DNA of 64,000 nucleotides from Pelagibacteraceae bacterium AG-325-J13 (GCA_003282835.1 QBYL01000002.1:55001-119000); one strand, 5' to 3'; counted from the stretch's first letter, positions 47,246-59,594 are shown. Program-made: numbers and translations. Notes: a model not told the origin generated them from the letters alone.

Positions 47246-48583
47246 ATGAAAAGAATATCTTTTTTTTTAATTATATTTTTCCTTTATACCAAAAGTACAT
47301 ATGCGTTAATAGAGATAGATATTACTAGAGGTAACTTAGATCCTCTGCCTATCGCAGTTTCACCGTTACATGTGGATGTTAAGTCAGAGACTCATAAGGA
47401 TATGAATATTAAGGAATTAGGGAGTGAGATATCTAAAATAATAGAAAAAAATTTTAAAAATACAGGTTTATTTAATCCTCTTAAAAAAGAAGCATTTGTC
47501 CAAAAACCAGATATTGCTCATCTCAAACCGAGATTTGAAGATTGGAGATTAATTAAAGCACAAGCTCTGGTGACTGGCAAACTCTTGGTAAAAGATGAAA
47601 AATTAAAAGTTGAATTTAGATTGTGGGATTTAACTGCAGCTAAAGAAATGACTGCGTTAGCGTTCACAACCACACCATCAAATTGGAGAAGGGTGGCTCA
47701 TATCATTTCTGACAAAATATATGAGCGTTTAACTGGTGAAGAAGGGTACTTTGATACCAGAATTATTTATGTATCAGAAAGCGGTCCTAAAAATGAAAGA
47801 ATTAAAAAACTAGCTATTATGGATCAAGATGGGGCTAGCACAAAATACCTGACTTTAGGAAACGAGCTTGTTTTAACACCAAGATTTAACCCCACAAACC
47901 AAATGGTAACTTATCTTTCTTATTTTAGAAATATGCCTAGAGTTTACTTACTTGATATTGAAACCGGCATGCAAGAAGTTGTTGGTAATTTTCCTGGAAT
48001 GACCTTTGCGCCTAGGTTCTCTCCGGATGGGAAAAAAATTATAATGAGTTTTGCAGAGGATGGTAATTCGGATATTTATACGATGGATTTAGAGACACGA
48101 GTCGTAGAGAGAATTACTAATCATTCTTCAATTGATACTTCACCTTCATTTTCTCCTGATGGTAAATTTATATGCTTTAACTCTGATCGTAGTGGTTTGC
48201 AGCAAATTTATGTTATGAGAAGTGATGGTAGCGACGTTAAAAGAATCACTTTTGGAAAGGGTATATATGGAACACCAGTTTGGTCTCCTAGAGGTGACCT
48301 TATTGCTTTTACAAAAGTTCGAAAAGGGAGATTTTATATTGGAGTGATGCGAACAGACGGTTCAGGAGAAAGATTATTGACAGAAAATTTTTATCAAGAG
48401 GCCCCTTCGTGGTCACCTAATGGTAGAGTTCTTGTATTCTACAGAGAGACTAAATCTGGTTCTAAGGGAGAGGGTTTTTCAGCTTCGCTTTGGTCAATAG
48501 ATATAACAGGTTATAATGAGAGAAAACTAACAACAAAAACAGATGCCTCCGACCCATCTTGGTCCTCATTACTATCAAAGTGA
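47246..48583 (+). CDS. tolB: TolB translocation protein
   Basis: TolB propeller repeats: [59 protein letters not shown]. Confidence 0.95.
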   Translation: MKRISFFLIIFFLYTKSTYALIEIDITRGNLDPLPIAVSPLHVDVKSETHKDMNIKELGSEISKIIEKNFKNTGLFNPLKKEAFVQKPDIAHLKPRFEDWRLIKAQALVTGKLLVKDEKLKVEFRLWDLTAAKEMTALAFTTTPSNWRRVAHIISDKIYERLTGEEGYFDTRIIYVSESGPKNERIKKLAIMDQDGASTKYLTLGNELVLTPRFNPTNQMVTYLSYFRNMPRVYLLDIETGMQEVVGNFPGMTFAPRFSPDGKKIIMSFAEDGNSDIYTMDLETRVVERITNHSSIDTSPSFSPDGKFICFNSDRSGLQQIYVMRSDGSDVKRITFGKGIYGTPVWSPRGDLIAFTKVRKGRFYIGVMRTDGSGERLLTENFYQEAPSWSPNGRVLVFYRETKSGSKGEGFSASLWSIDITGYNERKLTTKTDASDPSWSSLLSK

Positions 48584-48660
48584 GGGTATTTTTAATGTAA
48601 ATTAAGCTTGAATAATCTTTAATAATTTGAAATATTTCAACAATAAACCCAGGGGAAAAA

Positions 48661-49134
48661 ATGACATTTAACACGAATTTAAAAAATATACTTTTGGTAG
48701 TTTTTACTACATTGATTTTAAGTGCTTGTTCTACAGCAAAAAAATCAAATTTGGATGGCGATGTATATACCGGAAAAGAAACGGTAAAATACCTAGCTTC
48801 GGGTGTTCCAGATAGAGTATTTTTTGCGACAAACAAATCTTCTTTAACAACTGCATCGAGAGCGACTCTTAGAAAACAAGCTAAATTTCTAAGAAAAAAT
48901 AAAAAACTTAATGTTACAATTGAAGGTCACGCTGATGAGAGAGGTACGAGAGAATATAACTTAGCTTTAGGTGAGCGAAGAGCGAATGCTGCTAAAGACT
49001 ACCTGATGACTTATGGTATCTCTGGCAAGAGAATTTCTGTAATTAGTTATGGAAAAGAAAAGCCAGTTAATCCAGCATCAACTCCTTTAGCTTGGTCTCA
49101 AAACAGAAGATCAGTTACTGTAAAAGTAAATTAA
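48661..49134 (+). CDS. pal: Peptidoglycan-associated lipoprotein Pal
   Basis: Lipobox LILSACS; VFFATNKSSLT, VTIEGHADERGTREYNLALGERRANAAKDYL. Confidence 0.95.
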   Translation: MTFNTNLKNILLVVFTTLILSACSTAKKSNLDGDVYTGKETVKYLASGVPDRVFFATNKSSLTTASRATLRKQAKFLRKNKKLNVTIEGHADERGTREYNLALGERRANAAKDYLMTYGISGKRISVISYGKEKPVNPASTPLAWSQNRRSVTVKVN

Positions 49135-49153
49135 TACTTTAAATAAAGATTTA

Positions 49154-49191
49154 GACCCTTTAATAATTGATTATTAAAGGGTCTTTTTTTT
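49154..49191 (+). terminator. Rho-independent terminator after pal
   Basis: Perfect 13-bp inverted repeat GACCCTTTAATAA-TTGA-TTATTAAAGGGTC followed by a T run. Confidence 0.9.
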
Positions 49192-49218
49192 GCCATTTTG
49201 TCTATTTAAAGATTCATA

Positions 49219-50175
49219 ATGGATATGATTAATAAAAAATTCATTTTTTACTTATCGATTTTACTAATAAATTTGAATGTATCACTTCATGCAGAGGAAG
49301 ATGAAATTTTAATACAGAGCTTGTCTGATCAAATTAAAGCTTTAAATTATGATATTAAAACATTAGAAAAAGCAGTGTACCAAAAATCAGATATTTCTTC
49401 TACATCAAGCCCAAGTCAATCTGACGGTTTAAGCGAAGATATCTTAACAAAACATCTTCTTAAATTAAGTGAGATTGAAGATCAATTCAGAGAATTAACA
49501 AATAAATTTGAAGAAGTAAATTTTAAATTAGATAAATTATCAACACGAGTTACAAAAATTCAATCAGATACTCAATTGAGATTTTCTGATCTCGAAAATA
49601 CTGATGCTCCAAAAAATTTAACATCAAAGAAACAATTACCTGGATCTAGCAAACCAGCAGATTTTGGTGCGAACCCAGGTTATACTGTTTCTAATTTACC
49701 AGACAAACAAGAAACAAATTCTATTGCCAGTGCTCAAACTGTAATTACTGAAGAACCTGAAGCTAAAGAGTCATTACTACCAGATAAACCACCTAAAGAA
49801 CAATATGAGTTTGCGGTTAGTTTTATGAAAGTGGGAGACTATGAAACTGCTGAATTTGCTTTACAGGAATTTATTCAAAAAAATAAAGATCATGATTTAG
49901 CGGGTAACGCTCAGTTTTGGTATGGAGAAACATTTAGAATAAGACAACTTTATTCTGATGCAGCTACAGCATATTTAGACGGTTATCAAAATTATCCAAA
50001 AAGCAAAAAAGCTCCAGACAATCTTTTGAAATTAGGTATTACAATGGTTCAATTAGGTGAAAAAGATCAGGGTTGTAAAATGATTTCTGGCGTGAAAAAA
50101 GAATATCCAAAAGCTAGCAAGTCTGTGTTACAAAAAGCTCAATATGAGCAAAAAAAATTCAAATGTAATTCTTAA
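49219..50175 (+). CDS. cpoB: Tol-Pal system protein CpoB/YbgF
   Basis: Signal peptide, coiled coil, YbgF TPR: EQYEFAVSFMKVGDYETAEFALQEFIQKNKDHDLAGNAQFWYGETF. Confidence 0.92.
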   Translation: MDMINKKFIFYLSILLINLNVSLHAEEDEILIQSLSDQIKALNYDIKTLEKAVYQKSDISSTSSPSQSDGLSEDILTKHLLKLSEIEDQFRELTNKFEEVNFKLDKLSTRVTKIQSDTQLRFSDLENTDAPKNLTSKKQLPGSSKPADFGANPGYTVSNLPDKQETNSIASAQTVITEEPEAKESLLPDKPPKEQYEFAVSFMKVGDYETAEFALQEFIQKNKDHDLAGNAQFWYGETFRIRQLYSDAATAYLDGYQNYPKSKKAPDNLLKLGITMVQLGEKDQGCKMISGVKKEYPKASKSVLQKAQYEQKKFKCNS

Positions 50176-51184
50176 GAATAACTTTGAAAATTATGAAGAA
50201 TTATCAAAAATCTATTCGTCATTTTCTAAAAAATTAAAATCTTTAAAAAAGAAAACTTTTTTAGTAGCATTATCTGGTGGTCCAGATAGTTTAGCATTAA
50301 CAGCTCTAGCTAAGTCTTATAGTTACAATAATAAATGTAAAATCTATTTTGTTTTAATCGACCATAACTTAAGAAAAAATTCTTCAAAAGAAGCTCACTC
50401 AGTAAAAAAATTATTAAAAAAAAAACATGTAAGTTTAAATATTATCAAAAATAAAAAAACTATAGAAAAAAACATACAAAGTGAAGCTAGAAAAATTAGA
50501 TATGATTTTTTGACCTCGTTTTGTAAAAAGAAAAAAATTAAAGTTATTCTAACAGCTCATAATTTTGAGGATCAAGTTGAAACATTTTTTATTAGATTAT
50601 CAAGGGGGAGTGGTTTGCATGGACTTTCCTCCATGAAAGAAATAAATACTATTACAAAAAAGATAGTTTTAGTGAGACCTTTACTAGAAACAAAAAAAAC
50701 ACAATTAAAAAAAATAGCTAGATTAATATTTGGTAAATTTTATAAAGATCCAACTAATACTGATAGAAAGTATCTTAGAACGAGAATAAGAAGTTTAAAA
50801 AATTCACTTGAATCAAGCGGACTAAATTATGATAGAATATTTCAATCAATTAATAACTTAGCTTCAAGCAGAGATACTTTAGATTTATTTTTTAATAAAA
50901 TTTATTTAAAGATAGTAAATTTGAATAAAAAAGGAGTATTTATCAATTTTAAAGAATACAATAAGTTAAATCAAGAAATGAAATTTAGAATTATGAAAAG
51001 ATCTATACAAGATTTTACTAACTCGTATTACTCTGCTCGTTCAAAAAAGATACTTAATTTAATGCAACAAATTGAGAATAATGACAAAGTGCAACACTTT
51101 TTAAGTGGATGTGTAATATTTAGAGAAAAGAATCAGTTAATTTTAAAAAAACAGAATAAAAGTATAAAATTTAATAAAAACTGA
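50144..51184 (+). CDS. tilS: tRNA(Ile)-lysidine synthase
   Basis: LVALSGGPDSLALTALA (PP-loop), LTAHNFEDQVETFFIRLSRGSGLHGLSSM, RPLLETKKTQL. Confidence 0.93.
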   Translation: MSKKNSNVILKNNFENYEELSKIYSSFSKKLKSLKKKTFLVALSGGPDSLALTALAKSYSYNNKCKIYFVLIDHNLRKNSSKEAHSVKKLLKKKHVSLNIIKNKKTIEKNIQSEARKIRYDFLTSFCKKKKIKVILTAHNFEDQVETFFIRLSRGSGLHGLSSMKEINTITKKIVLVRPLLETKKTQLKKIARLIFGKFYKDPTNTDRKYLRTRIRSLKNSLESSGLNYDRIFQSINNLASSRDTLDLFFNKIYLKIVNLNKKGVFINFKEYNKLNQEMKFRIMKRSIQDFTNSYYSARSKKILNLMQQIENNDKVQHFLSGCVIFREKNQLILKKQNKSIKFNKN

Positions 51185-51261
51185 CATATTTTGTCTTATT
51201 TACAACTTAATTTAAATTAGAATATACTTGTTTATTATTAATTAATGCTTATTTAGACAAT

Positions 51262-53157
51262 ATGAATTTAAAGAATCTTATAATGTGGGCAATTATAGTT
51301 TTACTTTCAGTAGGACTATTTAACATGTTTCAAGACCCAAAAAAGATAAATGCTGAAAAAAACAATCTTCCTTTCTCAGAATTCTTAAATGAAGTAGACT
51401 CTGGAAGGGTTGTTGAAGTTAAAATCCAAGGAAATAATATTTCTGGTATTTTATCAGACGGTAAATCTTTTAATACCTATTCTCCAAATTATCCTGAGCT
51501 AGTAGATAAATTAAACTCAAACGAAGTGAGCATTATAGCTTCACCAACTGAAGATAAAATGCCATCCTTACTAGGTATTTTATTATCATGGTTTCCAATG
51601 TTGTTGCTTATTGGTGTTTGGATATTTTTTATGCGTCAAATGCAGGGAGGTAAAGGTGGCGCAATGGGATTTGGAAGATCTAAAGCAAAATTATTAAATG
51701 AAGCGCAAGGAAAAGTTACTTTTAACGATGTTGCGGGCGTAGAAGAAGCAAAAGAGGAAGTTGAAGAAATTGTAGAATTTTTAAAAGACCCAAAAAAATT
51801 TAGTAGGCTTGGTGGTAAAATACCTAAAGGTGCATTATTAATTGGTCCACCAGGTACAGGAAAAACTTTATTGGCAAAAGCTATTGCAGGCGAAGCCAAT
51901 GTTCCATTTTTTTCAATATCGGGATCAGACTTTGTTGAAATGTTTGTTGGCGTAGGTGCTTCAAGAGTTAGAGATATGTTTGAACAAGGTAAAAAGCATT
52001 CACCTTGTATTATTTTTATTGATGAGATTGATGCAGTCGGAAGAAGCAGAGGTGCAGGTTTAGGTGGAGGTAATGATGAAAGAGAACAAACGCTTAACCA
52101 ACTTTTAGTTGAAATGGATGGTTTTGATACAAATGAAGGTATTATTTTAATTGCAGCAACTAATAGACCTGATGTTTTAGATCCTGCATTGTTAAGACCA
52201 GGAAGGTTTGATAGACAAGTAGTAGTAGGAAACCCAGACATTATTGGCAGGGAAGCGATTTTAAAAGTGCACGTTAAGAAAATTAGCACTGGTCCAGATG
52301 TAAAATTGAGAACTATTGCCAGGGGAACACCTGGTTTTTCTGGAGCTGACCTAGCAAATTTAATTAATGAGTCAGCATTATTAGCTGCTAGAAAAAATAA
52401 AAGAGTTGTCACAATGTCTGATATAGAAGAAGCAAAAGACAAAGTTATGATGGGTGCTGAAAGAAGATCAATGGTAATGTCAGAGGATGAGAAAAAATTA
52501 ACAGCTTATCATGAAGGCGGTCATGCAATAGTAGCATTAAACGAAAAAGCATCAGATCCTATTCATAAAGCAACTATTATACCTAGGGGAAGAGCATTAG
52601 GAATGGTGATGAGACTGCCTGAGAGAGATCAACTTTCAGTAACTAGAGAAAAAATGCATTCTGATATAGCGGTGGCTATGGGCGGAAGAATAGCTGAAGA
52701 AATAATTTTTGGACATGATAAAGTTACTTCTGGGGCCTCATCTGATATCGACATGGTAACAAAAATGGCAAAAAATATGGTAACGAAATATGGAATGAGC
52801 AAAGAATTAGGTACCATAGCATATGGAGAAAACGAAGAAGAAGTATTTTTAGGCAGATCAGTTACAAAACAACAAAACATGTCAGAAGAAACCGCCAAAA
52901 AGGTTGATGCTGAAGTAAAAAAAATTGTAGACAAAGGTTATGAGAGAGCAAGAAAAGTTTTAACTGAAAAAATTGATGATTTACATAAAATTGCTAAAGC
53001 TCTTTTGGTTTACGAAACTCTATCCGGAGATGAAATTAGAGATTTAATCTTAAAAGATATCAAACCAACAAGATCTTTCAAAGAAGAGGATGAAAATGAT
53101 GGAAAATCTTCCTCAGCACTCGGTTCGCTAGGTTTAAAGCCAAAACCTGCATTATAA
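51262..53157 (+). CDS. ftsH: ATP-dependent zinc metalloprotease FtsH
   Basis: [56 protein letters not shown]. Confidence 0.98.
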   Translation: MNLKNLIMWAIIVLLSVGLFNMFQDPKKINAEKNNLPFSEFLNEVDSGRVVEVKIQGNNISGILSDGKSFNTYSPNYPELVDKLNSNEVSIIASPTEDKMPSLLGILLSWFPMLLLIGVWIFFMRQMQGGKGGAMGFGRSKAKLLNEAQGKVTFNDVAGVEEAKEEVEEIVEFLKDPKKFSRLGGKIPKGALLIGPPGTGKTLLAKAIAGEANVPFFSISGSDFVEMFVGVGASRVRDMFEQGKKHSPCIIFIDEIDAVGRSRGAGLGGGNDEREQTLNQLLVEMDGFDTNEGIILIAATNRPDVLDPALLRPGRFDRQVVVGNPDIIGREAILKVHVKKISTGPDVKLRTIARGTPGFSGADLANLINESALLAARKNKRVVTMSDIEEAKDKVMMGAERRSMVMSEDEKKLTAYHEGGHAIVALNEKASDPIHKATIIPRGRALGMVMRLPERDQLSVTREKMHSDIAVAMGGRIAEEIIFGHDKVTSGASSDIDMVTKMAKNMVTKYGMSKELGTIAYGENEEEVFLGRSVTKQQNMSEETAKKVDAEVKKIVDKGYERARKVLTEKIDDLHKIAKALLVYETLSGDEIRDLILKDIKPTRSFKEEDENDGKSSSALGSLGLKPKPAL

Positions 53158-53164
53158 TCTAAAC

Positions 53165-54223
53165 ATGATAAAATATTACACTAGAGCGTGTAATTTTCAT
53201 TATGGCAAATACTCAAAATTTTTAATCAATAAAAAATTAGCCCTTCCACTGTGTGGTAATAAACATATATCATTTGATAAAATAGAAATAATCACAAGAA
53301 AAAAAAATAAAATTTCATCAAAATTTATAAATTTAAAAGATATTAAAAATTTAAAAAAAGCAGAAAAGAAAAAAATTACGTTAGATCTTAATAAGATTAC
53401 ATCAAAAAGAAGAAATTTTTTAAAAAATATTAATTTTAGTAAACCGTCTATAATGGGAATTTTAAATTTAACTCCTGATAGTTTTTCTGATGGTGGTGTT
53501 TTTAATAACTATAAAAAAGCAAACAAACATGTAATTGATATGGTAAAATATGGTGCAAAAATTATCGATGTAGGAGGTGAGTCAACTAGACCTGGATCAC
53601 AAACGATTTCAGAAAAAGAAGAATGGAGACGAGTAGAAAAAATAATTAAAAGTGTAAAAAATAAATATAAGAATATTTGTTTTTCTATTGACACACGTAA
53701 ATCTGAAATAATGACAAAATCGATTAAATATGGAGTTTCATTAGTAAATGATGTATCTGGGTTTGAATACGACAAAAGCTCTTTATTAAAATTAAGAAAA
53801 TACGATATTCCTAAAGTCTTACATCATATGCAAGGAACACCCAATACAATGCAGATAAAACCAAAATATAAACATGTGTTATTGGATATATATGATTTTT
53901 TTGAGAGGGGTATTTCACAAATTGATAATAAAAAAATTGTGTTAGATCCTGGAATTGGCTTTGGAAAAAATTTGAAACATAATTTGACTTTAATATCAAA
54001 CATTTCTCTGTTTCATAGTCTTGGGTTTCCTATTTTGATTGGAACATCTAGAAAAAGGTTTATCAATCAAATTTCTGGAATAAATGATAGTAAAAAAAGG
54101 ATCGGAGGAACAGTTGCATCTGTTTTATTTTTGTTATCGCAAGGTATTCAAATTTTTAGAGTACATGACGTGAATGAGATAAAACAATCTATGCTAGTAT
54201 TTGAAAGAATACTATCTAATTAA
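53165..54223 (+). CDS. folP: Dihydropteroate synthase
   Basis: IMGILNLTPDSFSDGGVFNNYKKA, IIDVGGESTRPGSQTIS, LDPGIGFGKNLKHN. Confidence 0.94.
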   Translation: MIKYYTRACNFHYGKYSKFLINKKLALPLCGNKHISFDKIEIITRKKNKISSKFINLKDIKNLKKAEKKKITLDLNKITSKRRNFLKNINFSKPSIMGILNLTPDSFSDGGVFNNYKKANKHVIDMVKYGAKIIDVGGESTRPGSQTISEKEEWRRVEKIIKSVKNKYKNICFSIDTRKSEIMTKSIKYGVSLVNDVSGFEYDKSSLLKLRKYDIPKVLHHMQGTPNTMQIKPKYKHVLLDIYDFFERGISQIDNKKIVLDPGIGFGKNLKHNLTLISNISLFHSLGFPILIGTSRKRFINQISGINDSKKRIGGTVASVLFLLSQGIQIFRVHDVNEIKQSMLVFERILSN

Positions 54224-54229
54224 TAATAA

Positions 54230-55564
54230 ATGACACGTAAATATTTTGGAACTGATGGAATCAGAGGAACTGTTAACCAAGGCAATATAACAGGAGAAAA
54301 ATTTTTTAAATTTGGTTTAGCTTCAGGAACATACTTTAAAAATCAAAAAAAAATTAAACAAATTGCGATTATCGCAAAAGACACAAGACTATCAGGTTAT
54401 ACTTTAGAACCTGCATTAGTTTCTGGTTTAGTATCAGGTGGTATGCATGTAATAACATTAGGGCCATTGCCAACCAATGGCCTAGCAATGTTAACTAAAT
54501 CAATGAAAGCTAATATGGGTATTATGATTACAGCATCACATAATCCATTTCATGATAACGGCTTAAAGCTTTTTGGACCTGATGGAATGAAACTTTCTAA
54601 TCGAATAGAAAAAAAAATTGAAAAACTAATTGATACAAAGAATGCTAAACAATTAACTAATCCAAAATTACTTGGAAGAGTTAAACGGCTTGAAAACGGT
54701 AATGAGAGATACATAAATATTCTTAAAAAAAACTTTCCAAAAAATTTTAATTTAAAGGGTACAAAAATAGTCTTAGATTGTGCAAATGGCGCTGCTTATA
54801 AAGCCGCTCCAAAACTTTTAAAAGATCTTGGTGCTAAAGTTTTCCCAATTGGAGTAAAACCTAATGGATTAAATATTAATAGAAAATGTGGATCAACTTA
54901 TCCTTCTAAAATTTGTTCTGCTGTTAAAAAATTTAAAGCACACATTGGAATTTCATTCGATGGAGATGCAGACAGAGTAATAATGTGTGACGAAAAAGGA
55001 AAAATTAAAGATGGTGATCAAATAATTGCCATGCTTGCGAAAAGATGGAAATCTAAACATATTCTTAAGGGGGGTGTAATAGGTACTTTAATGTCAAATC
55101 TAGGTTTAGAAAAATATTTAGATAATGAAAAAATTAAGTTTTCAAGAGCACAAGTAGGAGATCGTTATGTTAAAGAAAAAATGAAAAAAATGAATTATAA
55201 TTTAGGAGGAGAGCAGTCAGGTCATATAATACTTGGTAAATTTGCAACTACTGGAGACGGTTTGTTAGTAGCTTTGGAGGTTTTATTTTCTTTACGAAAA
55301 GGTAAAAAGGCGAGCGAGCTTTTAAATGTATTTAAACCTTTACCTCAAATTTTGGAAAATGTTATAGTCAAAGATAAAAATGTAATTTTTAAAAAGAATT
55401 GTAAACAAGCAATATTGAAAGCAAATAAAATTATGAAAAAAAAAGGAAGAGTCTTAGTAAGAAGGTCTGGAACTGAACCAAAAATAAGAATTATGGCTGA
55501 GTCTCAAGATAGAAGTCTTATAATCAAATGCATTAAACTAATTAGACAGTCGATAAAACGTTGA
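54230..55564 (+). CDS. glmM: Phosphoglucosamine mutase
   Basis: YFGTDGIRGTVNQG, GIMITASHNPFHDNGLKLFGPDG, SFDGDADRVIMCDEKG, NLGGEQSGHIIL. Confidence 0.96.
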   Translation: MTRKYFGTDGIRGTVNQGNITGEKFFKFGLASGTYFKNQKKIKQIAIIAKDTRLSGYTLEPALVSGLVSGGMHVITLGPLPTNGLAMLTKSMKANMGIMITASHNPFHDNGLKLFGPDGMKLSNRIEKKIEKLIDTKNAKQLTNPKLLGRVKRLENGNERYINILKKNFPKNFNLKGTKIVLDCANGAAYKAAPKLLKDLGAKVFPIGVKPNGLNINRKCGSTYPSKICSAVKKFKAHIGISFDGDADRVIMCDEKGKIKDGDQIIAMLAKRWKSKHILKGGVIGTLMSNLGLEKYLDNEKIKFSRAQVGDRYVKEKMKKMNYNLGGEQSGHIILGKFATTGDGLLVALEVLFSLRKGKKASELLNVFKPLPQILENVIVKDKNVIFKKNCKQAILKANKIMKKKGRVLVRRSGTEPKIRIMAESQDRSLIIKCIKLIRQSIKR

Positions 55565-56373
55565 AACCTAAATCAAAAGTATTAATAATTGCAGGTTCCG
55601 ATTCATCTGGTGGCGCAGGAATTCAAGCTGATATTAAAACAGTAACAACTCTTGGTAGTTATGCAATGACTTCTGTAACAGCTGTAACATCACAGAATAC
55701 AACGGGGGTAAATAAAGTTGTTTCAATTAACCCTAAAATTATTAAAGATCAAATACTATTTACATGCAGAGACATTAAACCAGATGCGATTAAAATAGGA
55801 ATGCTCCATTCATCACAAATTATTAATTATGTTTTACAAGCTTTAAATAAGATTAATAACAAAAAGATAATTTTAGATCCAGTTATGATTGCAAAAGGTG
55901 GAACCCCCTTAATAAATAAGTCAGCTGTAAATATCTTAAGAAAAAAATTGATTAAAAAAGCTTATTTAATAACCCCAAACATTCCAGAAGCTGAAATACT
56001 AACTAAAATAAAAATTTTAAACCTAGAAGATAAGATTAAAGCTGCTAAAATTTTATTAAGATTAGGTGTCAAAAATGTTTTAATTAAGGGTGGTCATAAA
56101 AAATCAAAATTTGTGGAAGATGTTCTTGTAAGCGATAAGACTGTTAATGTTTTCAAGAATAAAAAGATAAAGACAAGAAACACACATGGTACAGGTTGTA
56201 CATTATCCAGCGCTATCACAACTTTTATTTCATGTGGAAAACCTTTAAAGAAATCCTGTGAGTTAGGCATTAAATATGTTAATCAAGCAATAGGATCTAA
56301 TCCTAATTATGGAAAAGGACATGGTCCTATTAATCATTTAAATTCAATACTTTTAAATAATAGATTTAAATAA
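55561..56373 (+). CDS. thiD: Hydroxymethylpyrimidine/phosphomethylpyrimidine kinase
   Basis: [61 protein letters not shown]. Confidence 0.94.
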   Translation: MKPKSKVLIIAGSDSSGGAGIQADIKTVTTLGSYAMTSVTAVTSQNTTGVNKVVSINPKIIKDQILFTCRDIKPDAIKIGMLHSSQIINYVLQALNKINNKKIILDPVMIAKGGTPLINKSAVNILRKKLIKKAYLITPNIPEAEILTKIKILNLEDKIKAAKILLRLGVKNVLIKGGHKKSKFVEDVLVSDKTVNVFKNKKIKTRNTHGTGCTLSSAITTFISCGKPLKKSCELGIKYVNQAIGSNPNYGKGHGPINHLNSILLNNRFK

Positions 56374-57665
56374 TGAAAAATATAGTTGTTGTTGGCTCAC
56401 AATGGGGAGATGAAGGAAAAGGCAAAATAGTTGATTGGCTTTCTAGTCAAGCAGATGTTGTTGTTCGCTTTCAAGGAGGTCATAACGCAGGTCATACTTT
56501 AGTTATTGATAAAAAAGTTTTTAAATTAAGACTTTTACCATCAGGAATTGTCCGTGATGGAAAAGTGTCTATTTTAGGTAATGGTGTTGTTATCGACCCC
56601 TGGGCTTTGTTGGATGAAATAAAAGAGATTAAGAAAAAAGGAATTAACATTACCCCAGAAAATTTTATGATATCAGAGACTGCTTCTCTAATTTTACCGT
56701 TTCATCAAGAAATGGATGAATTGAGAGAAGATGCTGCAGGAAAAGGTAAAATAGGAACTACAAAAAGAGGTATTGGCCCATGCTATGAGGATAAAGTAGG
56801 CCGAAGGTCAATACGGGTAATGGATCTTAGATCAAAGAGCAATCTTGAGAGTAGATTGGAAAATGTATTGACACACCATAATTTAATAAGAAAAGGACTA
56901 AAAAAGAAAATACTCAAAAAAGATGACTTAAAAAAAGAATTATTGAAGATAGCTCCTGATATCTTAAAATTTGCAAAACCAGTTTGGTTAATATTAGAAA
57001 ATTTTATAAAAGAGAGAAAAAAGATTTTATTCGAGGGCGCCCAAGGAATTCTTTTGGATGTAGACCATGGTACATATCCTTATGTAACATCTTCAAATAC
57101 TGTTCCAGCAATGGCTGCTACAGGAACTGGTTTAGGCCCTAATAAGATTAATTATGTTCTAGGCATAACCAAAGCTTATACTACTAGAGTAGGTAGTGGA
57201 CCATTTCCTACTGAACTTAAAGATAAAATTGGTGAAAGTCTTGGGAAAAGGGGTAAAGAATTTGGAACGGTTACCTCAAGGAAGAGAAGATGCGGCTGGT
57301 TCGATGGTGTTTTAGTTCGTCAAACAATTAAAATTGCTGGTATAAATGGGATCGCATTGACTAAGTTAGATGTTCTGGATGAATTAAAAGAAATTAAGAT
57401 TTGCATTGGTTATAATTTAAACGGTAAGAAGTTGGATTATTTGCCTTCAGCTTCTGAGGATCAGTTTAATGTTAAACCAATATACAAAACTTTCCCAGGA
57501 TGGCAAAACCCTACACAAGGAATAAGGAATATTTCAGATTTACCAGAAAAGGCAAAAAATTATATTTACGCATTAGAGGATTTTATCGGTGCTAAAATAT
57601 CTAGCATTTCTACGAGTCCCGAGAGAGAGGATACAATATTAATCGAAGACCCCTTCAAGACTTAA
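56373..57665 (+). CDS. purA: Adenylosuccinate synthetase
   Basis: [53 protein letters not shown]-like motif. Confidence 0.97.
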   Translation: MKNIVVVGSQWGDEGKGKIVDWLSSQADVVVRFQGGHNAGHTLVIDKKVFKLRLLPSGIVRDGKVSILGNGVVIDPWALLDEIKEIKKKGINITPENFMISETASLILPFHQEMDELREDAAGKGKIGTTKRGIGPCYEDKVGRRSIRVMDLRSKSNLESRLENVLTHHNLIRKGLKKKILKKDDLKKELLKIAPDILKFAKPVWLILENFIKERKKILFEGAQGILLDVDHGTYPYVTSSNTVPAMAATGTGLGPNKINYVLGITKAYTTRVGSGPFPTELKDKIGESLGKRGKEFGTVTSRKRRCGWFDGVLVRQTIKIAGINGIALTKLDVLDELKEIKICIGYNLNGKKLDYLPSASEDQFNVKPIYKTFPGWQNPTQGIRNISDLPEKAKNYIYALEDFIGAKISSISTSPEREDTILIEDPFKT

Positions 57666-58558
57666 TTTTTTGGAAGTAAGTTTTTAGATTTACTTGCATT
57701 AATCATAGATTTTTGTAATTTTTCAAATGCCTTAGTTTCAATTTGTCTTATTCTTTCTCGGCTAATTTTATATTTTTTACTTAACTCTTCTAGTGTTTTT
57801 GGATTTTCAGACAATCTTCTAAAACTGATAATTTCTTTTTCTCTGTCATTTAGTATTTTCATCGCATCTTTGAGCAACTCTTTTTTATCTTCATATTCTT
57901 GTTTTTGTGAAACTAACAATTCTTGATCTAAACTATCATCCACTAACCAGTCTTGCCATTCATCGGTTTCACCACTTTTAATTGGATCGTTTAAAGATTT
58001 TTCTTGACCCATCATTCTTCTATTCATGTTGATTACCTCATCAGAGTCAACGTCTAATCTTTTTGAAATCTCACTTACATGCTCATCTTTCAGATCACCT
58101 TCTTGTCCAGGAGCTATTTGATTTTTTATTTTTTTTAAATTAAAAAAAAGTTTTTTTTGAGCAGTAGTTGTACCCATTTTTACTAAACTCCAAGATCTCA
58201 AAACGTACTCTTGAATTGAAGCTTTTATCCACCACATTGCATAAGTTGCTAATCTAAATCCTTTATTAGGATCAAATTTTTTTACTGCTTGCATTAAACC
58301 TATGTTTCCTTCAGATATTAATTCATTTACTGGCAATCCATAACCACGATATCCCATTGCTATTTTGGCCACTAGTCTTAAATGGCTTGTTACTAATTTA
58401 TGTGCAGATTGTAAATTTCCATTTTCCCGCCAATTCTTAGCCAGCATGTATTCCTCTTCAGCATCAAGCATCGGAAACTTTTTAATTTGAGTTAAATAAA
58501 GCGAAAGCCCTCCTATTGAAGGAGTAGGTAAATTACTCATGGTTTTATCATCATTCAT
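57662..58558 (-). CDS. rpoH: RNA polymerase sigma-32 factor
   Basis: [124 protein letters not shown]. Confidence 0.96.
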   Translation of the reverse strand: MNDDKTMSNLPTPSIGGLSLYLTQIKKFPMLDAEEEYMLAKNWRENGNLQSAHKLVTSHLRLVAKIAMGYRGYGLPVNELISEGNIGLMQAVKKFDPNKGFRLATYAMWWIKASIQEYVLRSWSLVKMGTTTAQKKLFFNLKKIKNQIAPGQEGDLKDEHVSEISKRLDVDSDEVINMNRRMMGQEKSLNDPIKSGETDEWQDWLVDDSLDQELLVSQKQEYEDKKELLKDAMKILNDREKEIISFRRLSENPKTLEELSKKYKISRERIRQIETKAFEKLQKSMINASKSKNLLPKN

Positions 58559-58590
58559 GTATCTGTGATTTATATATTAAATTTGATTTT

Positions 58591-59571
58591 TCAACTACTA
58601 AGTTTTTTCAATAAATCTAACAATTTTTTAAAATCAGGAGGCAAATCAGACTTAAAATTAACAAATTTGTTTTTTGTAGGGTGAATAAACCCTAAACTAC
58701 TAGCATGTAAAGCTTGACCTTTTAAATTTGAAAATTTTTTATAAAATTTTTCGTTAATTTTTTTAAATACTGTATTTTTTTTTCCATATTGTTTATCACC
58801 TAGCAATGAAGAGCTTTTATACTTCATATGAACCCTTATTTGATGAGTTCTTCCAGTTTCTAAATTACATTTTATTAAACTTATTTTTGGAACATCTTTG
58901 ATATCAAAAACTTTTAATGTTTCATAATTGGTAACGGCTTTTTTTCCACTAAAGTCACTAACTGCCATTAGCTGTCTATTTTTTTTATTCCTAGAAATAA
59001 ATGTTTCTATTTTACCACTTAACGGCCTTATAACTCCCCAAATTAAACATAAATAATTTCTTTTTATAGAATGGTCGCTAAATTGTTTTCCAAGTTTTGA
59101 GTGAGATAAATTATTTTTGGCTACAACCAAAAGACCACTAGTATCTTTATCAATTCTATGAACAATACCTGGCCTCATTTCTCCATTTATACTGGATAAT
59201 TTATTCTTATATTTATGAAATAATGCATTAGCTAAAGTATCTTTTTTATTTCCAGCACCTGGATGAACTACCATGCCTTTAGGTTTGTTAATAATTAGAA
59301 TATCATTATCTTCATATCTAATATCTAATTTAATTTTACTAGGTTTCAGTTTTTCTTCCACAACTGAGGAAAATTTTATCTCTATTTCATCGTATAATTT
59401 CACTTTTTTAGAAGGTGAATTAATAGTTGCCTTATTAATTTTTACATTATTCAAATTAATAAACTTTTTAATGTTGGACCGAGTTAAATTTTCTATTTTT
59501 TTTGATAAAAAAACATCAAGTCTTGTAGAATCATCGTCTTGTGAAACAAAAAATTTTATTGTGTTATTCAT
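58591..59571 (-). CDS. rluD: RluD-family 23S rRNA pseudouridine synthase
   Basis: S4 domain plus PGIVHRIDKDTSGLLVVAKN. Confidence 0.93.
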   Translation of the reverse strand: MNNTIKFFVSQDDDSTRLDVFLSKKIENLTRSNIKKFINLNNVKINKATINSPSKKVKLYDEIEIKFSSVVEEKLKPSKIKLDIRYEDNDILIINKPKGMVVHPGAGNKKDTLANALFHKYKNKLSSINGEMRPGIVHRIDKDTSGLLVVAKNNLSHSKLGKQFSDHSIKRNYLCLIWGVIRPLSGKIETFISRNKKNRQLMAVSDFSGKKAVTNYETLKVFDIKDVPKISLIKCNLETGRTHQIRVHMKYKSSSLLGDKQYGKKNTVFKKINEKFYKKFSNLKGQALHASSLGFIHPTKNKFVNFKSDLPPDFKKLLDLLKKLSS

Positions 59572-59594
59572 TAATTAATTTACATTAGCACCAT

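Noticed and set aside
48627-48640. Palindrome TTGAAATATTTCAA upstream of pal
   Set aside because: Perfect 14-bp palindrome but very AT-rich and isolated; such words are expected by chance in this composition. Not tested.
51636-52442. 268-aa minus-strand ORF
   Set aside because: Lies entirely antisense inside ftsH, low-complexity Ser/Pro-rich translation typical of shadow ORFs.
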